Below are positions 10,885 to 24,600 of a stretch of DNA of 64,000 nucleotides, one piece after another. How positions within the stretch are numbered: the stretch's first letter is position 1; each line of letters starts with the position of its first letter. The position numbers were made by a program, and so were the translations under genes. Below the pieces are notes generated by a model. That model saw only the letters and a program-made list of their open reading frames with translations, ran no database searches and was not told the origin of the DNA. Location of the stretch: NCBI RefSeq assembly GCF_963678635.1, contig NC_087064.1, positions 43,335,159-43,399,158 of the forward strand, written 5' to 3'. The stretch is from Symsagittifera roscoffensis (lineage: Eukaryota; Xenacoelomorpha; Acoela; Convolutidae).

Positions 10885-11900
10885 CAAGACTGCTCGTATT
10901 AGGGCGAATCCCTGAAAATTCTGACTGCCTTTTAACTTTTATGGAGCAGTAATAATATAAACAACATAACAAATTAAATGAAATAAAATAAAATAAAAAA
11001 ACTTTTTTTTCTAAAATTTGAAAAATTTTCTATGAAAATCATCCATCCACACGCCATATAAAGTACAAAACAATGTATTTTGCTCCTTGTAACAAATCAA
11101 TTATGGCAAATAAGCTCCTTTTAACCAATTTGGAACGATTTCTAATACGGATTAAATCTCCTCTTACGCGTTAGTAGCGCGATTTATATCGCGAGTTAAT
11201 TGTCCCAAATTGGTCAAAATGATCAAAATGGCAATCTTTACACCCTCATAACTTTACGAAAAATGATCGTAAGTGAAATATCTTTTCAAATTTAAGCTCA
11301 GGAAAACAATAGACTTCGAATGATTTTTAAAAATTCCGTCAAAAATGGCTAGTTAAAAAGTCGAAATTATGTCTGAAGAAAAAAAACCACCACGAGCTCA
11401 AATATTCCATTACTTTCGTATCGAAAGTCAGAACCACAAGAATGCTTGAATGTTTTGACTGTCCGTTAATTCATCAAAAAGGCAAATGTTGAGTCGTACG
11501 AACTTAATACGGCCAATCTGATTAGCTAGCCTCAATTCAATTTGGAACGATTTTGTTGTGATGGATAATTCGCCACGCATAAATCAATCGCGTTAAAATC
11601 TCAACAATATGAATAAATTCTTCAAAGCGCGCATAATTTAGTCCAGAACATGGCCAATTGGCATTTTTTAAACCCCCCGAACTTAAGTAACAACTTTTTT
11701 TGTAACGATTTTGTTACAAAATTGTTACAAAAAACAATCGGAGGTCAAATATCATTTAAAATTTGAACTCAGGAAGTTGATATGGGGTATCAATTTTTTT
11801 GTCGAAAACTGTTTCGATCAGCGAAAACTGAATAAAAAAAAACCATCGAGCATAAAGATTCCGTTTTCTTCTTAACCCGGAACAAAAAGTTATGTCATAC
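10885..11900 (+). repeat. Dispersed repeat family A, copy 1
   Basis: Begins near AACAAGACTGCTCGTAT and shares long stretches with 46595-47450. Shared landmarks are GGAGCAGTAATAA, CAATTTGGAACGATTT, TTAATTGTCCCAAATTGG, ACGAAAAATGATC and GTCAAAAATGGCTAG. The second part (11520-11900) repeats the pattern of the first more weakly, so the element seems to consist of two related halves. No coding potential is seen. Confidence 0.75.
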
Positions 11901-11969
11901 AGGAAAAGATCTTTTATTCGCTCAAATAAATATAGTAAACTACAACAAGTTAGCTTTAGACCAATCAAA

Positions 11970-12671
11970 TTTTAATCTAGACTTGGTCTCATTTTTATAA
12001 AATTTTAAATCTAATTTAATTTTTAATTATTTTTTGAAATAAGGGTCCGTTTATGTTGCAAAAATCCATTCAATTTCACTATGAGATAATGTTTCCCTTC
12101 CATAGTGAGATATATATTTTTTTGGTTTCTGAAATCTTTAAATTTTCATAAAGTGAAGATAAATAAAAAATGCTTTTTTACCGCTATTAAAAATTTCAGA
12201 AATCAGTAAACAACAATTTAGTTATTGAGAAACATGGAACCAGAACTTTTATGAGAGGAGATTTTTCTGAATTATTCTGAGTTGATTGAGAAAACGGTCA
12301 ATGAAAACTGTTCGAACTCTTTGAGCAGTCAGAGTTTTAGATCTCCGAGTTGAGGATAGCAGAGGAGTCTTGTTTTTAGTATCATTACACAGTCTGAGAT
12401 TATGACACTGCTTTTTCACGCACTGACATTTAATGGTAACTTTTTGTGGTTGTACTTATTTAAAGCTATTTATTTTCATCATGACGAATGAAAAGTTCTT
12501 TTCTTTACATCAGAACTCACACAATCACATCAGCCACTGACTTTTTAAAATGTGAATTAAGTAATATGGCATAAAATACTGGCTAGAGCTATTTGTATTC
12601 GAAGTTACGATCATTCATAATAGTTAAAAAAATCTTCAAAATAGTTGTTTGAAAGCTGACGCAGTCTGATA
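11970..12671. other. Region upstream of the TRPC start codon
   Basis: Probably holds the TRPC 5' UTR and promoter. I find no recognisable core promoter motif. Confidence 0.35.
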
Positions 12672-15600
12672 ATGGAGAATGAAAGATCGAACGCCAGTTT
12701 TTGTTCCAATAATCCAGTAGCAAGTCATGATGGGCAACCAGTCGACGAAGAGAATGAAGGAAAAGGGGAGGGATTTTTTACGGCCGAAGATGTCATCTCT
12801 CACTGGCAGCAGAGTGGGCACAGTCGAAGTAATAGTCACAGGAGTGACAAGTCGCAGCACTTGAAGAAATCAGACAAAAGAAGCGATTTCCAGGGGTCAG
12901 TCAATTTTTTGAAATGCGTTGATTTATGCGCGGAGGGATATTTTTGCGTTGTGCACAAGCATTTTTTGAGATTTTTTTTCAGTTGCCCGTCATTCACTGA
13001 AGCAATCCCCCTTTGTATTATTTTAAAATATCCATATTTGGTGACAGACACTAAAAGTTTTCTAAAGGCGCCCTCGGCGCCAATGTTTTCTAAATTTGAG
13101 AGGGGAGCGCGCGCCAAAAAAAACGCAATTTTTTGGTCAAAATTTTCCAAAATGTTCCCAAAAAACGCAATTTTTTTTTGCCTGTTTTTCTAAAAGTTTG
13201 CCCGCGGCGCAGTCTTTTTGAGCGCTTTGGAAGAGCTCGGAAATTCACTTTGGTCAATCTAAAACAAGGTCGACAAACTTTTCGAAAATTTTTTGAAAAT
13301 CCACCCGTCCCGCGCCACCCCCATCCCTCGAGAAAATCCTAGATCCGCCCCTGGTTTCTTACATATGGTTAAACTGTAAATAAAAAAAATCAAAATTTAA
13401 TTTTCAAAGTCTTGATTTCGCATCTTAGTTTTTTGGTGAACACAGTTGTCCCTTACAGCAAAATTCGACTTAATTCAAGTTTTTGACTGAGTATAAAAAT
13501 CAGAACTTACGTGCCACTTTTGAGTACATGGTTTCTTTTTTAAAAAATACGTCAGTTCAAAAGACAGGCGAACTTCCTTTATTTCATTTGCGAGAGCAAG
13601 TGATTTGTAATCAGGAACTAGACATTTTCCACGCTAACAAGTTTTCTTAGCAACAGGTTTCGGGTTCGATATGTATGTATACGTACCTTGCTTTATTATT
13701 GAACCTTGTCACTTTTCAAGGTCTTTTTCCACTTGGTCTAGAGGTAATGGACGCGACTTCGGAGGTCGCGTTCGATCCCCAACGGGACAGTTTTTTTAAG
13801 ATATATATGAAAATGACCTTGCTTTTTACCGAACCTCAAAATCGTTCAAGCCCCTCTCACTTGATCCAGAACTAAAGCACATATCTTGGGAACAGAACTT
13901 CTAGGGTTTGCATCCCGGTCGGACCTTGACCTTGTCTTTATTCGCAGCATAAAAATTATTATTTGAAAATTGAATTGTCGGACTATCGTTTGTTTAGTTT
14001 TTTGTCGGCAGCTACTAAGTAATTTAACCATACTTCTCGGGAAAAAAATGTCTAGGGTTCGAAACCCGGCCGGGCCTTGTATTTCTTTCGTAGCATAAAA
14101 TTTATTATTTTAGAGTTTAATTGTGGGACTATCGTTTGTTTACTTTTTTGTAGGCAGCTACTAAAGCACACATCGTTAGTCTATTTTTTTTTGTCGACAG
14201 CTATTAAATAACTAAAGCATACATTTTGAGAGCATACAAGTTTTCTTAGCAACAGGTTTCGGGTTCGATATGTATGTATACGTACCTTGCTTTATTATTG
14301 AACCTTGTCACTTTTCAAGGTCTTTTTCCACTTGGTCTAGAGGTAATGGACGCGACTTCGGAGGTCGCGTTCGATCCCCAACGGGACAAATTTTTTAAGA
14401 TATATATGAAAATGACCTTGCTTTTTACCGAACCTCAAAATCGTTCAAGCCCCTCTCACTTGATCCAGAACTAAAGCACATATCTTGGGAACAGAACTTC
14501 TAGGGTTTGCATCCCGGTCGGACCTTGACCTTGTCTTTATTCGCAGCATAAAAATTATTATTTGAAAATTGAATTGTCGGACTATCGTTTGTTTAGTTTT
14601 TTGTCGGCAGCTACTAAGTAATTTAACCATACTTCTCGGGAAAAAAATGTCTAGGGTTCGAAACCCGGCCGGGCCTTGTATTTCTTTCGTAGCATAAAAT
14701 TTATTATTTTAGAGTTTAATTGTGGGACTATCGTTTGTTTACTTTTTTGTAGGCAGCTACTAAAGCACACATCGTTAGTCTATTTTTTTTGTCGACAGCT
14801 ATTAAATAACTAAAGCATACATTTTGAGAACAAATTTTCTAGATTTCGATCCCAGCCGGATCTTGTCTTTCTTTCCATGCATAAAAACTATTATTTTAAG
14901 TCGGACTATCGTTTGCTTTTATTTTTGTCGGCAGCTACCAAATAACAAAAGCATACATTTTGAGAACAGATCGTCTAGGTTTCGAATCCCAGCCGGACCT
15001 TGTCTTTCTTTCGCTGCATAAAAATTACTATTTTAATGTGAATTGTCGGAATATCGTTAGCTTACTTTTTGTCGAAAAGATCAATTTTTTTCTCTTCAAA
15101 GCATCATATGTTTTTTGATTAAGCAAATTTATCAATAATTGAAAATGGTATTTAACTTTTTTGCGCTTGCGATTAGCAAGCGTTATCAAATCGGAATATA
15201 AACTTTTTCTGGTAAAAAAACTTGTTTAACAAAACCAGTTGAATCAATTGCCGACAAGCTCATATCTCATGTTCATGCCTGCTGACATGCTTAAATCCTT
15301 GGTGCAATGTTTGTTTCAGATTTAATTTGATTTTTTGTTTTCTTCAAGAATTTTGACCCAACTTTTGTCGGCTTATATGCCGGAAGAAAAAAATAAATTG
15401 CTTGCTTATAATCAATTCAAATACAAGGTGAGCTTTTTTAAGTTCAATCAAAACAACTGGTCGTGGAAAGTGCCCCTGCATGACCAACTAATACCAATTT
15501 TTTACGCAAAAGAATTGATTTTTTTACCTTTTATGATTAATTTTGATCCAACCTGAAAAACTACCCGCCCAAATCTGATTATTTTTTTAAATCTAAAGAT

Positions 15601-18600
15601 CTGTTTGTGGTAAACTCCTTGCTTGATTTGCTACAATCAAATTTTTGTATACAAAAAGTTATGGTTCTCGGAACAGTCAAAATTATTGATTTTTTGACCG
15701 TTTTTTGATTTTTTTTGTTTCAAAAATAAGTCCCAGATCTGAGCCCAAAAATTTTACACAACTAAAGCAATGACTCTTGGAAAAGTAAATTTTTTTACCG
15801 TTCTTAAGAAATTTTTGTCTTTTATCAAAAACTACCCTGTCAATTCTTAAGTTTTTTTGGTTAACCGAGAAACCAAAATTTGGAAATCCTCTCTGATCTT
15901 GCTATCATGTTTAATAGTGCAGTGGCTCTGGACTTAGAAACAATGAAACAATTTGTCTGATGTTTTGTATAAGTCAAGGAATTGTAATTCCGACCGTGGC
16001 AAGGAACTTTCAAACCGGGTGTATTTTAGTTTATAATTCCAAGTAAATCAGATCCCTTAAAATTCATCGAGTGGGTCAAGTGATTAATCACTCTAAAACT
16101 TTTTTAGAGTCGTTATTTGAAATACATTTAAAAAGTATTCGAAAAATGTCCCAGTATTACGAAAATTGGTTTCAATTTTTTTTACTTCAGTTCAATTTTG
16201 GGTGAGTAAAACAATCAAGTGTATTCAGTTTTAAACAATTGATTAATTTGGCTAAGCAAATGGTTTTAGAGAAAAACAGTTCCAGCAAAAAAGTTTTAAA
16301 ATTTTTTTAGCGCTTGAGAAATGAAAATTATCATGAGAATAAAAACTTCCGCGAAAATTGATTTTTGATTTTTTTAAACTTTTTTTGTCTTTTTGTCATT
16401 TTAACGGCAAAAATTGCTGCCAATCATAGGCTGCCAAATGTCTACACACCCCTGGACATATAGGATTAGGTCATACTACTTGATATGATAAAAATTGTTA
16501 ATAATTCGATTTTCATTAACGGAAAACAGGCTTATACAATTTTATACCATTCCATATGAAACTTCTTTATTAAAATAGCATACTGATAATTTTTCCATGT
16601 TTTAATATTGAATGATTAGCTTTTTTTATTATTATAATATAATGACTTACATTTTTTTATTGAAATTGTTCGACTGCAACTTTTACATGAAGTGAATTGT
16701 AGAACTTAATATTTTTCCTTAACTGATAGCAATTTTTCGCGTTTGTTTTTGTGTTTAGCCCTAAAATAGAGTAAACAAAAATTTTATCGAAAAACAAAAT
16801 CAATAGGTAACAATATGAGGAAACAATATGAGGCGATAATATTGCAGGTTAAATTATTTGTTGTGATTGACATGCCAGGTATGTTAAACAATTGAATTTC
16901 ACACAGTTTGATATCAAAAAATAATCTTTTTTGGCTATAAAGCCTTTGTTTCCAAAACTTTCAGTAGTTGAGTTCGGTGGTTGAAAATTTTTTTGGACTG
17001 ATTTCGGTTTATCGTTTTATATAAAAACAAAAAATAAGAATTCTGAATTCACGGAAATCTTATTGTAATTTTGTTTCCTCTGTGTAAAAAAATGTGTCTG
17101 GAATGCGTTATGGCAAAATTTTGATATTTTGCATACAAAACAAGACAACTTTTTTGGTTAAATGTTTGTTTGAGTAACACCCAGTTTGGCGATTTAAACG
17201 AGAACTAAAACTAGCTGTTATTTTGTAGTTTTGTAATTTTTGTCAGAAAACATTATTCTCATATTATTTACAAAACGAATTCTTTTCGACGGACAAATGA
17301 AATCTCAGGCAAAAAATATCAAGTAGTTTTTGAAAAGTACTTGCAAACAAGTTTGAAGGGTTGCTGAATCATTGTTTGTAGGAAAAAGTGCTTTTAGTAA
17401 AATAGTCTCGCCTAATGGAATTGTATGACAACCATTTTTTTCGTATTGAGGTCAACCCAGCGAGGCAACTCTTGGCCATGTCGGTTTAAAAGAGTCGCAA
17501 ACTTCGACCTGGACAGCAAACGTGAGAATATACACTGCGTACTGTTTTAGAAGTACTGCTCTATACGGTGGTATTTCTACAGTTCGATTCCATAACGTCA
17601 CTCAATAACAATAGTAGTAGTAAGCGTTTCCCGGGTCGAGGTGCTCGACTTATGTTTCGACTTTGAAAGTCGAGTAAGAGCAGCTTTGGGACTGAAATTC
17701 CGCGGTCGAAAAGCAATTTTAAGTCGAGCAGAAAGTCGAAACTACCCGATTTGGGTCGAGAGAGTCGAAACATAGGTCGAGAAAGTCGAGACATACCCAA
17801 TTTTGGTCGAGAAAAAGGAAACATGGTCGATACAGTCGAAACATAGGTCGAGCACAGTAGAAACATAGCCGATTTTAGTCAAGAAAGTCGAAACATAGGT
17901 CGTGCACAGTCGAAACATAGGTGAAGCATAGTCGAAACATAGGTCTAGGACAGTCGAAACATAAGTCGAACACAGCAAAACATAGGTCAAGCACAGTCGA
18001 AGCAGAGGTCGAGCACAGTCAAAACAGAAGTCGAGCACGTCGAAACATAGCCGATTTTGGTCGAGAAAGTCGAAACATAGGTCGAGCACAGTCAAAACAA
18101 AGCCAATTTCGGTCGAAAAAGTCGAAACATGGGTCGGGCATAGTCGAAACATAGGTCGTGCACAGTCGAAGCAGAGGCCGAGCACAGTCGAAACACAGCC
18201 GAATTCAGTCAATACAGTCGAAACATAGGTCACGCACAGTCGAAACATAGGTCAAGCATAGTCGAAACATAGGTCGAGGACAATCGAAACATAAGTCGAA
18301 CACAGCAAAACATAAGTCGAGCACAGTCGAAGCAGAGGTCGAGCACAGTCGAAACATAGGTATAGCACAGTCGAAACATAGGTCGAGCACAGTAGAAACA
18401 TAGGTCAAGCACAGTCGAAACATAGGTCAAGCATAGTCGAAACATAGGTCGAGGACAATCGAAACATAAGTCGAACACAGCAAAACATAAGTCGAGCACA
18501 GTCGAAGCAGAGGTCGAGCACAGTCGAAACATAGGTATAGCACAGTCGAAACATAGGTCGAGCACAGTAGAAACATAGGTATAGCACAGTCGAAACATAG

Positions 18601-21600
18601 GTCGAGCACAGTAGAAACATAGGTCACGCACAGTCGAAACATAGGTCAAGCATAGTCGAAACATAGGTCGAGGACAATCGAAACATAAGTCGAACACAGC
18701 AAAACATAAGTCGAGCACAGTCGAAGCAGAGGTCGAGCACAGTCGAAACATAGGTATAGCACAGTCGAAACATAGGTCGAGCACAGTAGAAACATAGGTC
18801 AAGCACAGTCGAAACTTAAGTCGAGCACAGTCGAAACATAAGTCATAAGTTTCAAGTAATAAGTTTAAAGGGTGATCAAACTGCGCACGATTAATATTCA
18901 AAACGTACTTTTGGACATATTTTTTTTAAATGCGTAACGTCTTTTCTCCAGGTTTAAGAATTTAATGATCCGTTTCGATTTAAGAACTCTTCATACAAGA
19001 ATGAAAAATGCTAGTCTCAGACCTATGAAGTTTTATTGATATGCAACGGTTAAACTAAAATATTGCCCATAACTATTGGCAGTGACTGGGATGACGCAGA
19101 CAGTCTATCAGATGATAGCAGTGAGAGGAGTAGTGTAGGAGGAGGCATGTCGAAGTTCCTGGAGAAGCAGTTCTTCCAGTTGGTCGAAGACAACGACTGT
19201 GTTGCTGTGGAGGAAATGCTATGGAAACACAAGTAGGTCAATCGTCACTTCAAAGGTTTTTTCTAACGCAAACACCATGGAATTGGTATTCCGATTTCGC
19301 TCCCGAAAATTGAATCCACTTTAAATTTTTTTAAAAAAAATATTGATATTTTCAAAACTTGCCAAAAGTTTTTTTCTGAACACATAAGCATAGAAAAGTT
19401 TTGCGTCAGAAAATTATTTTTCATTCTCTACACACCATGAGTTCAGCGAATCTATCTTTTTCAACCTGTGAACGTGTGGATTTTGTTTCAATCGTTGATC
19501 ATAGAAAGTTTGTTTTAATCGTTGATCTTTTTTTTAAATTCAGCAATCAAATTAAGTCAAACAATGCAAAAGTGGGTAAATAATTATTAAAACAATATGA
19601 AAATTGCGCCGTGTAATTAATTCCGGGCAATTCAGTCAGAAACGCCAAAAAAGTTTGAAGCGCACAGAAATTGACTTCCTCAAAATTTAGAAAAAAAACT
19701 GATCTTTTCCAGTCCCCGCGTTGCGTGTCTTTTTTGAAATTCGATTTACAAAGTTTTTTAAAAATGACTTTCCAAATTGTTACAAAACAAGTCAGAGCGA
19801 ATCAAGTTTTTGAAATATATTTTCGCATGAACAATTTTGCGAAAATATATTTTGCTGTTTTCCTTTGCTCTGCGAAGTAAACATGGGAGGCTTGTTGCCG
19901 AACAAGACGTGAACAACGATGAATGCATGGGAATTTCTTTTTGTAAAATATTGGTAAATCACTTGAAATCCCGCACTGGCAAAATTGGTTTTGAATCGAT
20001 TTCAAATTTTATTAACAATCTACATTTTAGGAATTGAAATGGATTTTAAATCGATTTAGATCGACCTTTCTTGAAAGTTTTGAATCAATTTAATTGTCTT
20101 GAAAATCGATTTGAAACGATTTGGATGGATTTTCAGCCTCATTTAAATCCATCTGAATAATACTAAAATTCAATTAAATCAATTTTAAAGACTTCTGAGC
20201 AGATCAATTCAAGTGTCTGAAAAATCTATTTCAAATCAATTTAAATTAATTTTGTTTTGCTAACACTGCAAAAAACCTATAATTAAAAAAATCAAATATT
20301 TTATTTTTGATTTGTTCAAAAAAGCACACGTGCTAGATTTCAAGAAAACTACAAAAACAAGAATTTGAGCTCGATATTAAGCAGATTATGGCAAAACTCT
20401 AAATAACAAATCAAGAAAAGGGTCACGATTAGTCAAAAATTGAGCTGAAATATTTGAAATGAATCATCGACAACTATCATTGTAAATCAGATATTGGGCT
20501 AAAACTATTGTACAAACTCAAGAAAATGGTCAATATAAAACAGATGTTGAGCTCAAAATGTGCAATGAAATCATGAAACACTATCGCTATTTAAAAAATT
20601 TTTGTCTATTTTTTTGCGAACCTACGCTATGAAGGTAAATTGAAAAATGATGGGCAATGAATAATTGCAACACACACTCCAAGCTGATGAAATTTGCCTA
20701 TAAAAAATTGATTCGAATCCGTTTTAATCCCCCTACAAAGAAAAGCAATTTAAAACTGCAAAAAAGGTTTTAATTTGGTTTAAAAATGATGTGAATCATT
20801 TTTTTCGCTGGGATTTATGATATCAATTTTAACCATTTCAAAATCGATCCAAATCAATTTTAACTTGGTCTTTTCAACTTTTTGCACTTTTTTCATGCTA
20901 AAACCGATCTCAATTGAATCTACATACTTTTTTCATACTAAAATCGATCGTAATCTGTCTTCGTCAGTGCGGGGTAGCAGTACGTTATCTCCGGAGTTTT
21001 GCAATTTTCTCCAACATTATGATTCAATTGCTAGAGACCCGGTAAAGCAGATTTAAAATTGCAGGGAAGTGTTACCGACAGGAAAAAATAAAAATTTCAA
21101 TTTTTTTAAATAAAAAATGACGACCTCATTGTGCTTTATTGGTTTTTTTCTCCAGACAAGTTTTGACTATTTAGCGAGCAATTTTTGTTAGTTTTTTTAA
21201 GTTTTAAAGAGTAATATTCGGTCGCATAAAGTCCCAACATACTCATTTTGAGTCTCAATGGTCGCAACATAACTTTTTTTGGGTCGCACAGAGTCGCAAC
21301 ATAGCATTTCTGGGTCGCTCAAAGTCCTATAAAAGTTCTTCAGTTGCTCAAAGTCGCAAAATGCCCATCTTGAGTCGCAATAGTCGCAATATACCTAACT
21401 TGGGTCGCAATGGTCGCAACATACCTTTTTTAGGCCACACAAAGTCGCAACATACCACTTCTGAGTCGTGCAAAGTCGCATAAGAATTCTTCGGTCGCAT
21501 AAAATCGCAAAACACCCATCTTGAGTCGCAGTGGTGGCAACTTACCTGACTTGGGTCGCAATGGTCGCAACATAATTTTTTTGGGTCGCACAGAATCGCA

Positions 21601-24600
21601 ATATAGCATTTCTGGGTCGCGCAAAGTCCTTTAAAAGTTCTTCGGTCGCTCAAAGTTGCAAAATGCCCATCTTGAGTCGCGATAGTTGCAATATACCTAA
21701 CTTGGGTCGCAATGGTCGCAACATACCTTTTTTGGGCCACACAAAGTCGCAACATACCACTTCTGAGTCGTGCAAAGTCGCATAAGAATTCTTCGGTCGC
21801 ACAAAATCGCAAAACACCCATCTTGAGTCGCAGTGGTCACAACATACCTGACTTGGGTCGCAATGGTCGCAACATACCTTTTTTGGGCCACACAAAGTCG
21901 CAACATACCACTTCTGAGTCGTGCAAAGTCGCATAAGATTTCTTCGGTCGCACAAAATCGCAAAACACCCATCTTGAGTCGCAGTGGTCACAACATACCT
22001 GACTTGGGTCGCAATGGTCGCAACATACCTTTTTTGGGCCACACAAAGTCGCAACATACCACTTCTGAGTCGTGCAAAGTCGCATAAGAATTCTTCGGTC
22101 GCACAAAATCGCAAAACACCCATCTTGAGTCGCAGTGGTCACAACATACCTGACTTAGGTCGCAATGGTCGCAACATAGCAATTTTGAGTCGCAATGGTC
22201 GCAACATACCTTTTTTGAGTCGTGCACAGTCGCAACATATCATTTCTGGGTCGCGCAAAGTCGCATAAGAATTCTTCAGTCGCAAAAAGTCGCAAAATAC
22301 CAATTTTGAATCGCAATTGTCGTGCTATACCTGACTTAGGTCGCAATGGTCGCAACATAGCCATTTTGAGTAGCAATGGTCGCAACATAAATTTCCGACC
22401 TCGACCCGGGTTTTGAGCTCAAACAATCGATTTTAACGCAATTTGAACTCAAACTAAAAAATAATCCACTTCTTATTTTTTCGAGAGTTTGGGTGTTTCC
22501 AATTCGGATAATGAATGGTCGTAAAAATTTCCAGTTTTTTTTTATCAGCACGTAGCAAATGTGGCGAATTGACGCCGCTCAGAGGTGGGGGAAATGGTAA
22601 TGTAAGTCATATTTTTGTCTCTTTTTTTTTATCAAAGAATTAACCAACACTTCTTCAGACAAGGGACACTGATACGAAAAAACTTGTTATCAATGTAATA
22701 AGACAGGTGCTGATCAAATTGATTTTTCGAGTTATCTTAAAACCATATAAAGACCATATCTTGCTTTTGAACACTTTTCGTCGAAAGATTTGGACCGGCG
22801 ACTAGCATCTTCAGCAAAACTGTAGCGTCGGTCGGCAGAGAAAGGATGTCGTAAAACAAAGAATAGATGTGCCATTCGTAGAATGTCCTGAAACAGTACC
22901 AAAAGAAGGAAGTTTTTGAGTGGTGAGGAGGTCGATTCACTGAGGGCGAGGGGCAGTTCAAATCCGCGCCTGTTTTTAGACACGAAGTTCAAATGGGTGG
23001 GAGGAACAAGGAGGGATTCACTGCACTGGGACTGGCTGCAATCTGTGGCTCCAAGGAGATGATGGAAACTCTGTTGCACAGTGGGTGTGACATGAAGGAG
23101 GAGCCGCTCATCTGCATACAGCAGGACTTCCAGCCGGGCCTCATGATTCTGCTGGACAAGTTAGCCCAGCAGGGTGTAGATGGGGCTAATATGTCGGTAA
23201 ATGAGTTGCTTCTTGGAAAGAGGAATCAACCTTATTCACTTTTACTACACACACATTGCAATTTTTTCTCATATTTTCCACGCTATAGCGGCTAAATGTT
23301 CCACTTTTGGTTTTTGGTATCTGGTTCATATATGTTCAGAAAAAGAAATTGTTGTTTTCTCCATGCAATTCTTAGTACATTATACATAGGGGCAGATCTA
23401 GGATTTTCTCGAGAGGGGGGCGGATTTTCGAAAAAAATTATGCGCTGCGTTTTTAGGGGTTTCTAGGCTTTTTTTGGAAAATTTTTTTACCAAAAAATCG
23501 CGTTTTTTTGGCGCGTGCTCCCCGCCCCTCCCCTAAATCCGCCCCTGATTATACATAATGGAGATGTCTCCCAAACGTAATAAATTTTAAAGGTAAATTT
23601 TCGTAGAATGTATGGTTATAAGTTTCTGGCTTGGAAATAAAAAATAAAGTTATTACAGATAGTTTTCAAGAACGAAATTTAAATGTGTGCCAGGGGGCGG
23701 GAGTGATTGTCATAGAGTTGATCTGTTCTGCTTTGCACCAACAAATGCTTTTGTGCCACCTGACTATGACCAATCTGCAGTACGTTTTGCACAAGATTTT
23801 GGCTGGGTTTTGTTGCCTCGACATTAAGGAAAAATAGGACAACAAACATCTAGAGCTTACAAAAATTCATCAGTTTTAATGAGCGATGGTGTTTATGATT
23901 TCAGCTGATGGCCAAGAGTGGGGCGACGTTTCCCAGGGGAGCTAATTGTGTGATGGAAGCCTCTGTCAACAACAACATCAACATGCTCAAAGTGCTCTCT
24001 TTATATGGATCCAAGCCCCTTCCCCCGCCCACTGTGAGAGTACCCTCTATGTTCGACGTCATGCTTAAAAGGTGGGGTCTTCTACTATATTTACATTTAA
24101 CAAAACCTCTTCTGAGAAGAAGAGAACAATTGTGTTGAAATGTGCACACAGAGGCGAAGCTGGGCTTCACAAACCCAAGCAAGGAAAATACAAAAAAGAG
24201 ATCTAAACAGGCAAAACAATGTGAAACAAGGAAAAAAGGAAAACTACACCTTAAAAATGTTTTTTGTTGAAATTAGGAGTATCACGTCCTCACATTCGCT
24301 TCACGACTGGTGGTAAATTTACTATCATTGGCCACCAATAAATACGCTGCACTGCTATACAGCAAAACCTGGACCAAATAAAAAATAAAAGTCTTTCAAT
24401 ATTCCGGATTTGATTATCCGACCATGGATTGGGAGCGTCGCGTCCTTGAAACTGCGCCACAGTCATTTGAAATTAAACTTGTGGCACATATAATGCTGTA
24501 TGCGCCTGTATTAAAAATTGTAATCAAATTTTGTACTGATGCAGAAACGCATAATTTTCAAATCTGAAGAAATGAGACTTTATGCAACACCCTGTTTTTT

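Larger units (their letters stand above)
13638..14834 (+). repeat. Recent tandem duplication, two 599-bp copies
   Basis: 13638-14236 and 14237-14834 are nearly identical. Differences seen are AG/AA after CGGGAC and one base in a T run. Both copies contain the tRNA-like segment and two further B-box-like units. Confidence 0.9.
13638..15080 (+). repeat. Tandem array of about 140-bp units with B-box-like cores
   Basis: Units centred near 13905, 14055, 14505, 14655, 14845 and 14980 share a core like GGTTTCGAATCCCAGCCGG. This is followed by ACCTTGTCTTTCTTTCG, GCATAAAA, a poly-T/A stretch, GTCGGACTATCGTTTG and GGCAGCTA. The core looks like a tRNA T arm. It lies in TRPC intron 1. Confidence 0.75.

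Noticed and set aside
13734-13788. Functional tRNA gene
   Set aside because: There is no pairing acceptor stem and part of the T arm is missing; only the A box, anticodon-like arm and B box remain.
17742-18901. Cys-rich 168- to 223-codon frames on the minus strand
   Set aside because: They are readings of the 22-bp minisatellite; several frames of the same strand stay open with similar peptides.
21348-22388. Several 60- to 157-codon frames with repeating Cys/Asp/Arg motifs
   Set aside because: Products of minisatellite 2 in different frames.
17630-22410. CRISPR array
   Set aside because: Repeats are contiguous without unique spacers, the genes around are animal genes, and no cas gene is present.
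22548-22600. Possible extra TRPC exon after an acceptor-like site
   Set aside because: The exons at 19083-19232 and 22980-23196 already join in phase and keep the ankyrin pattern.
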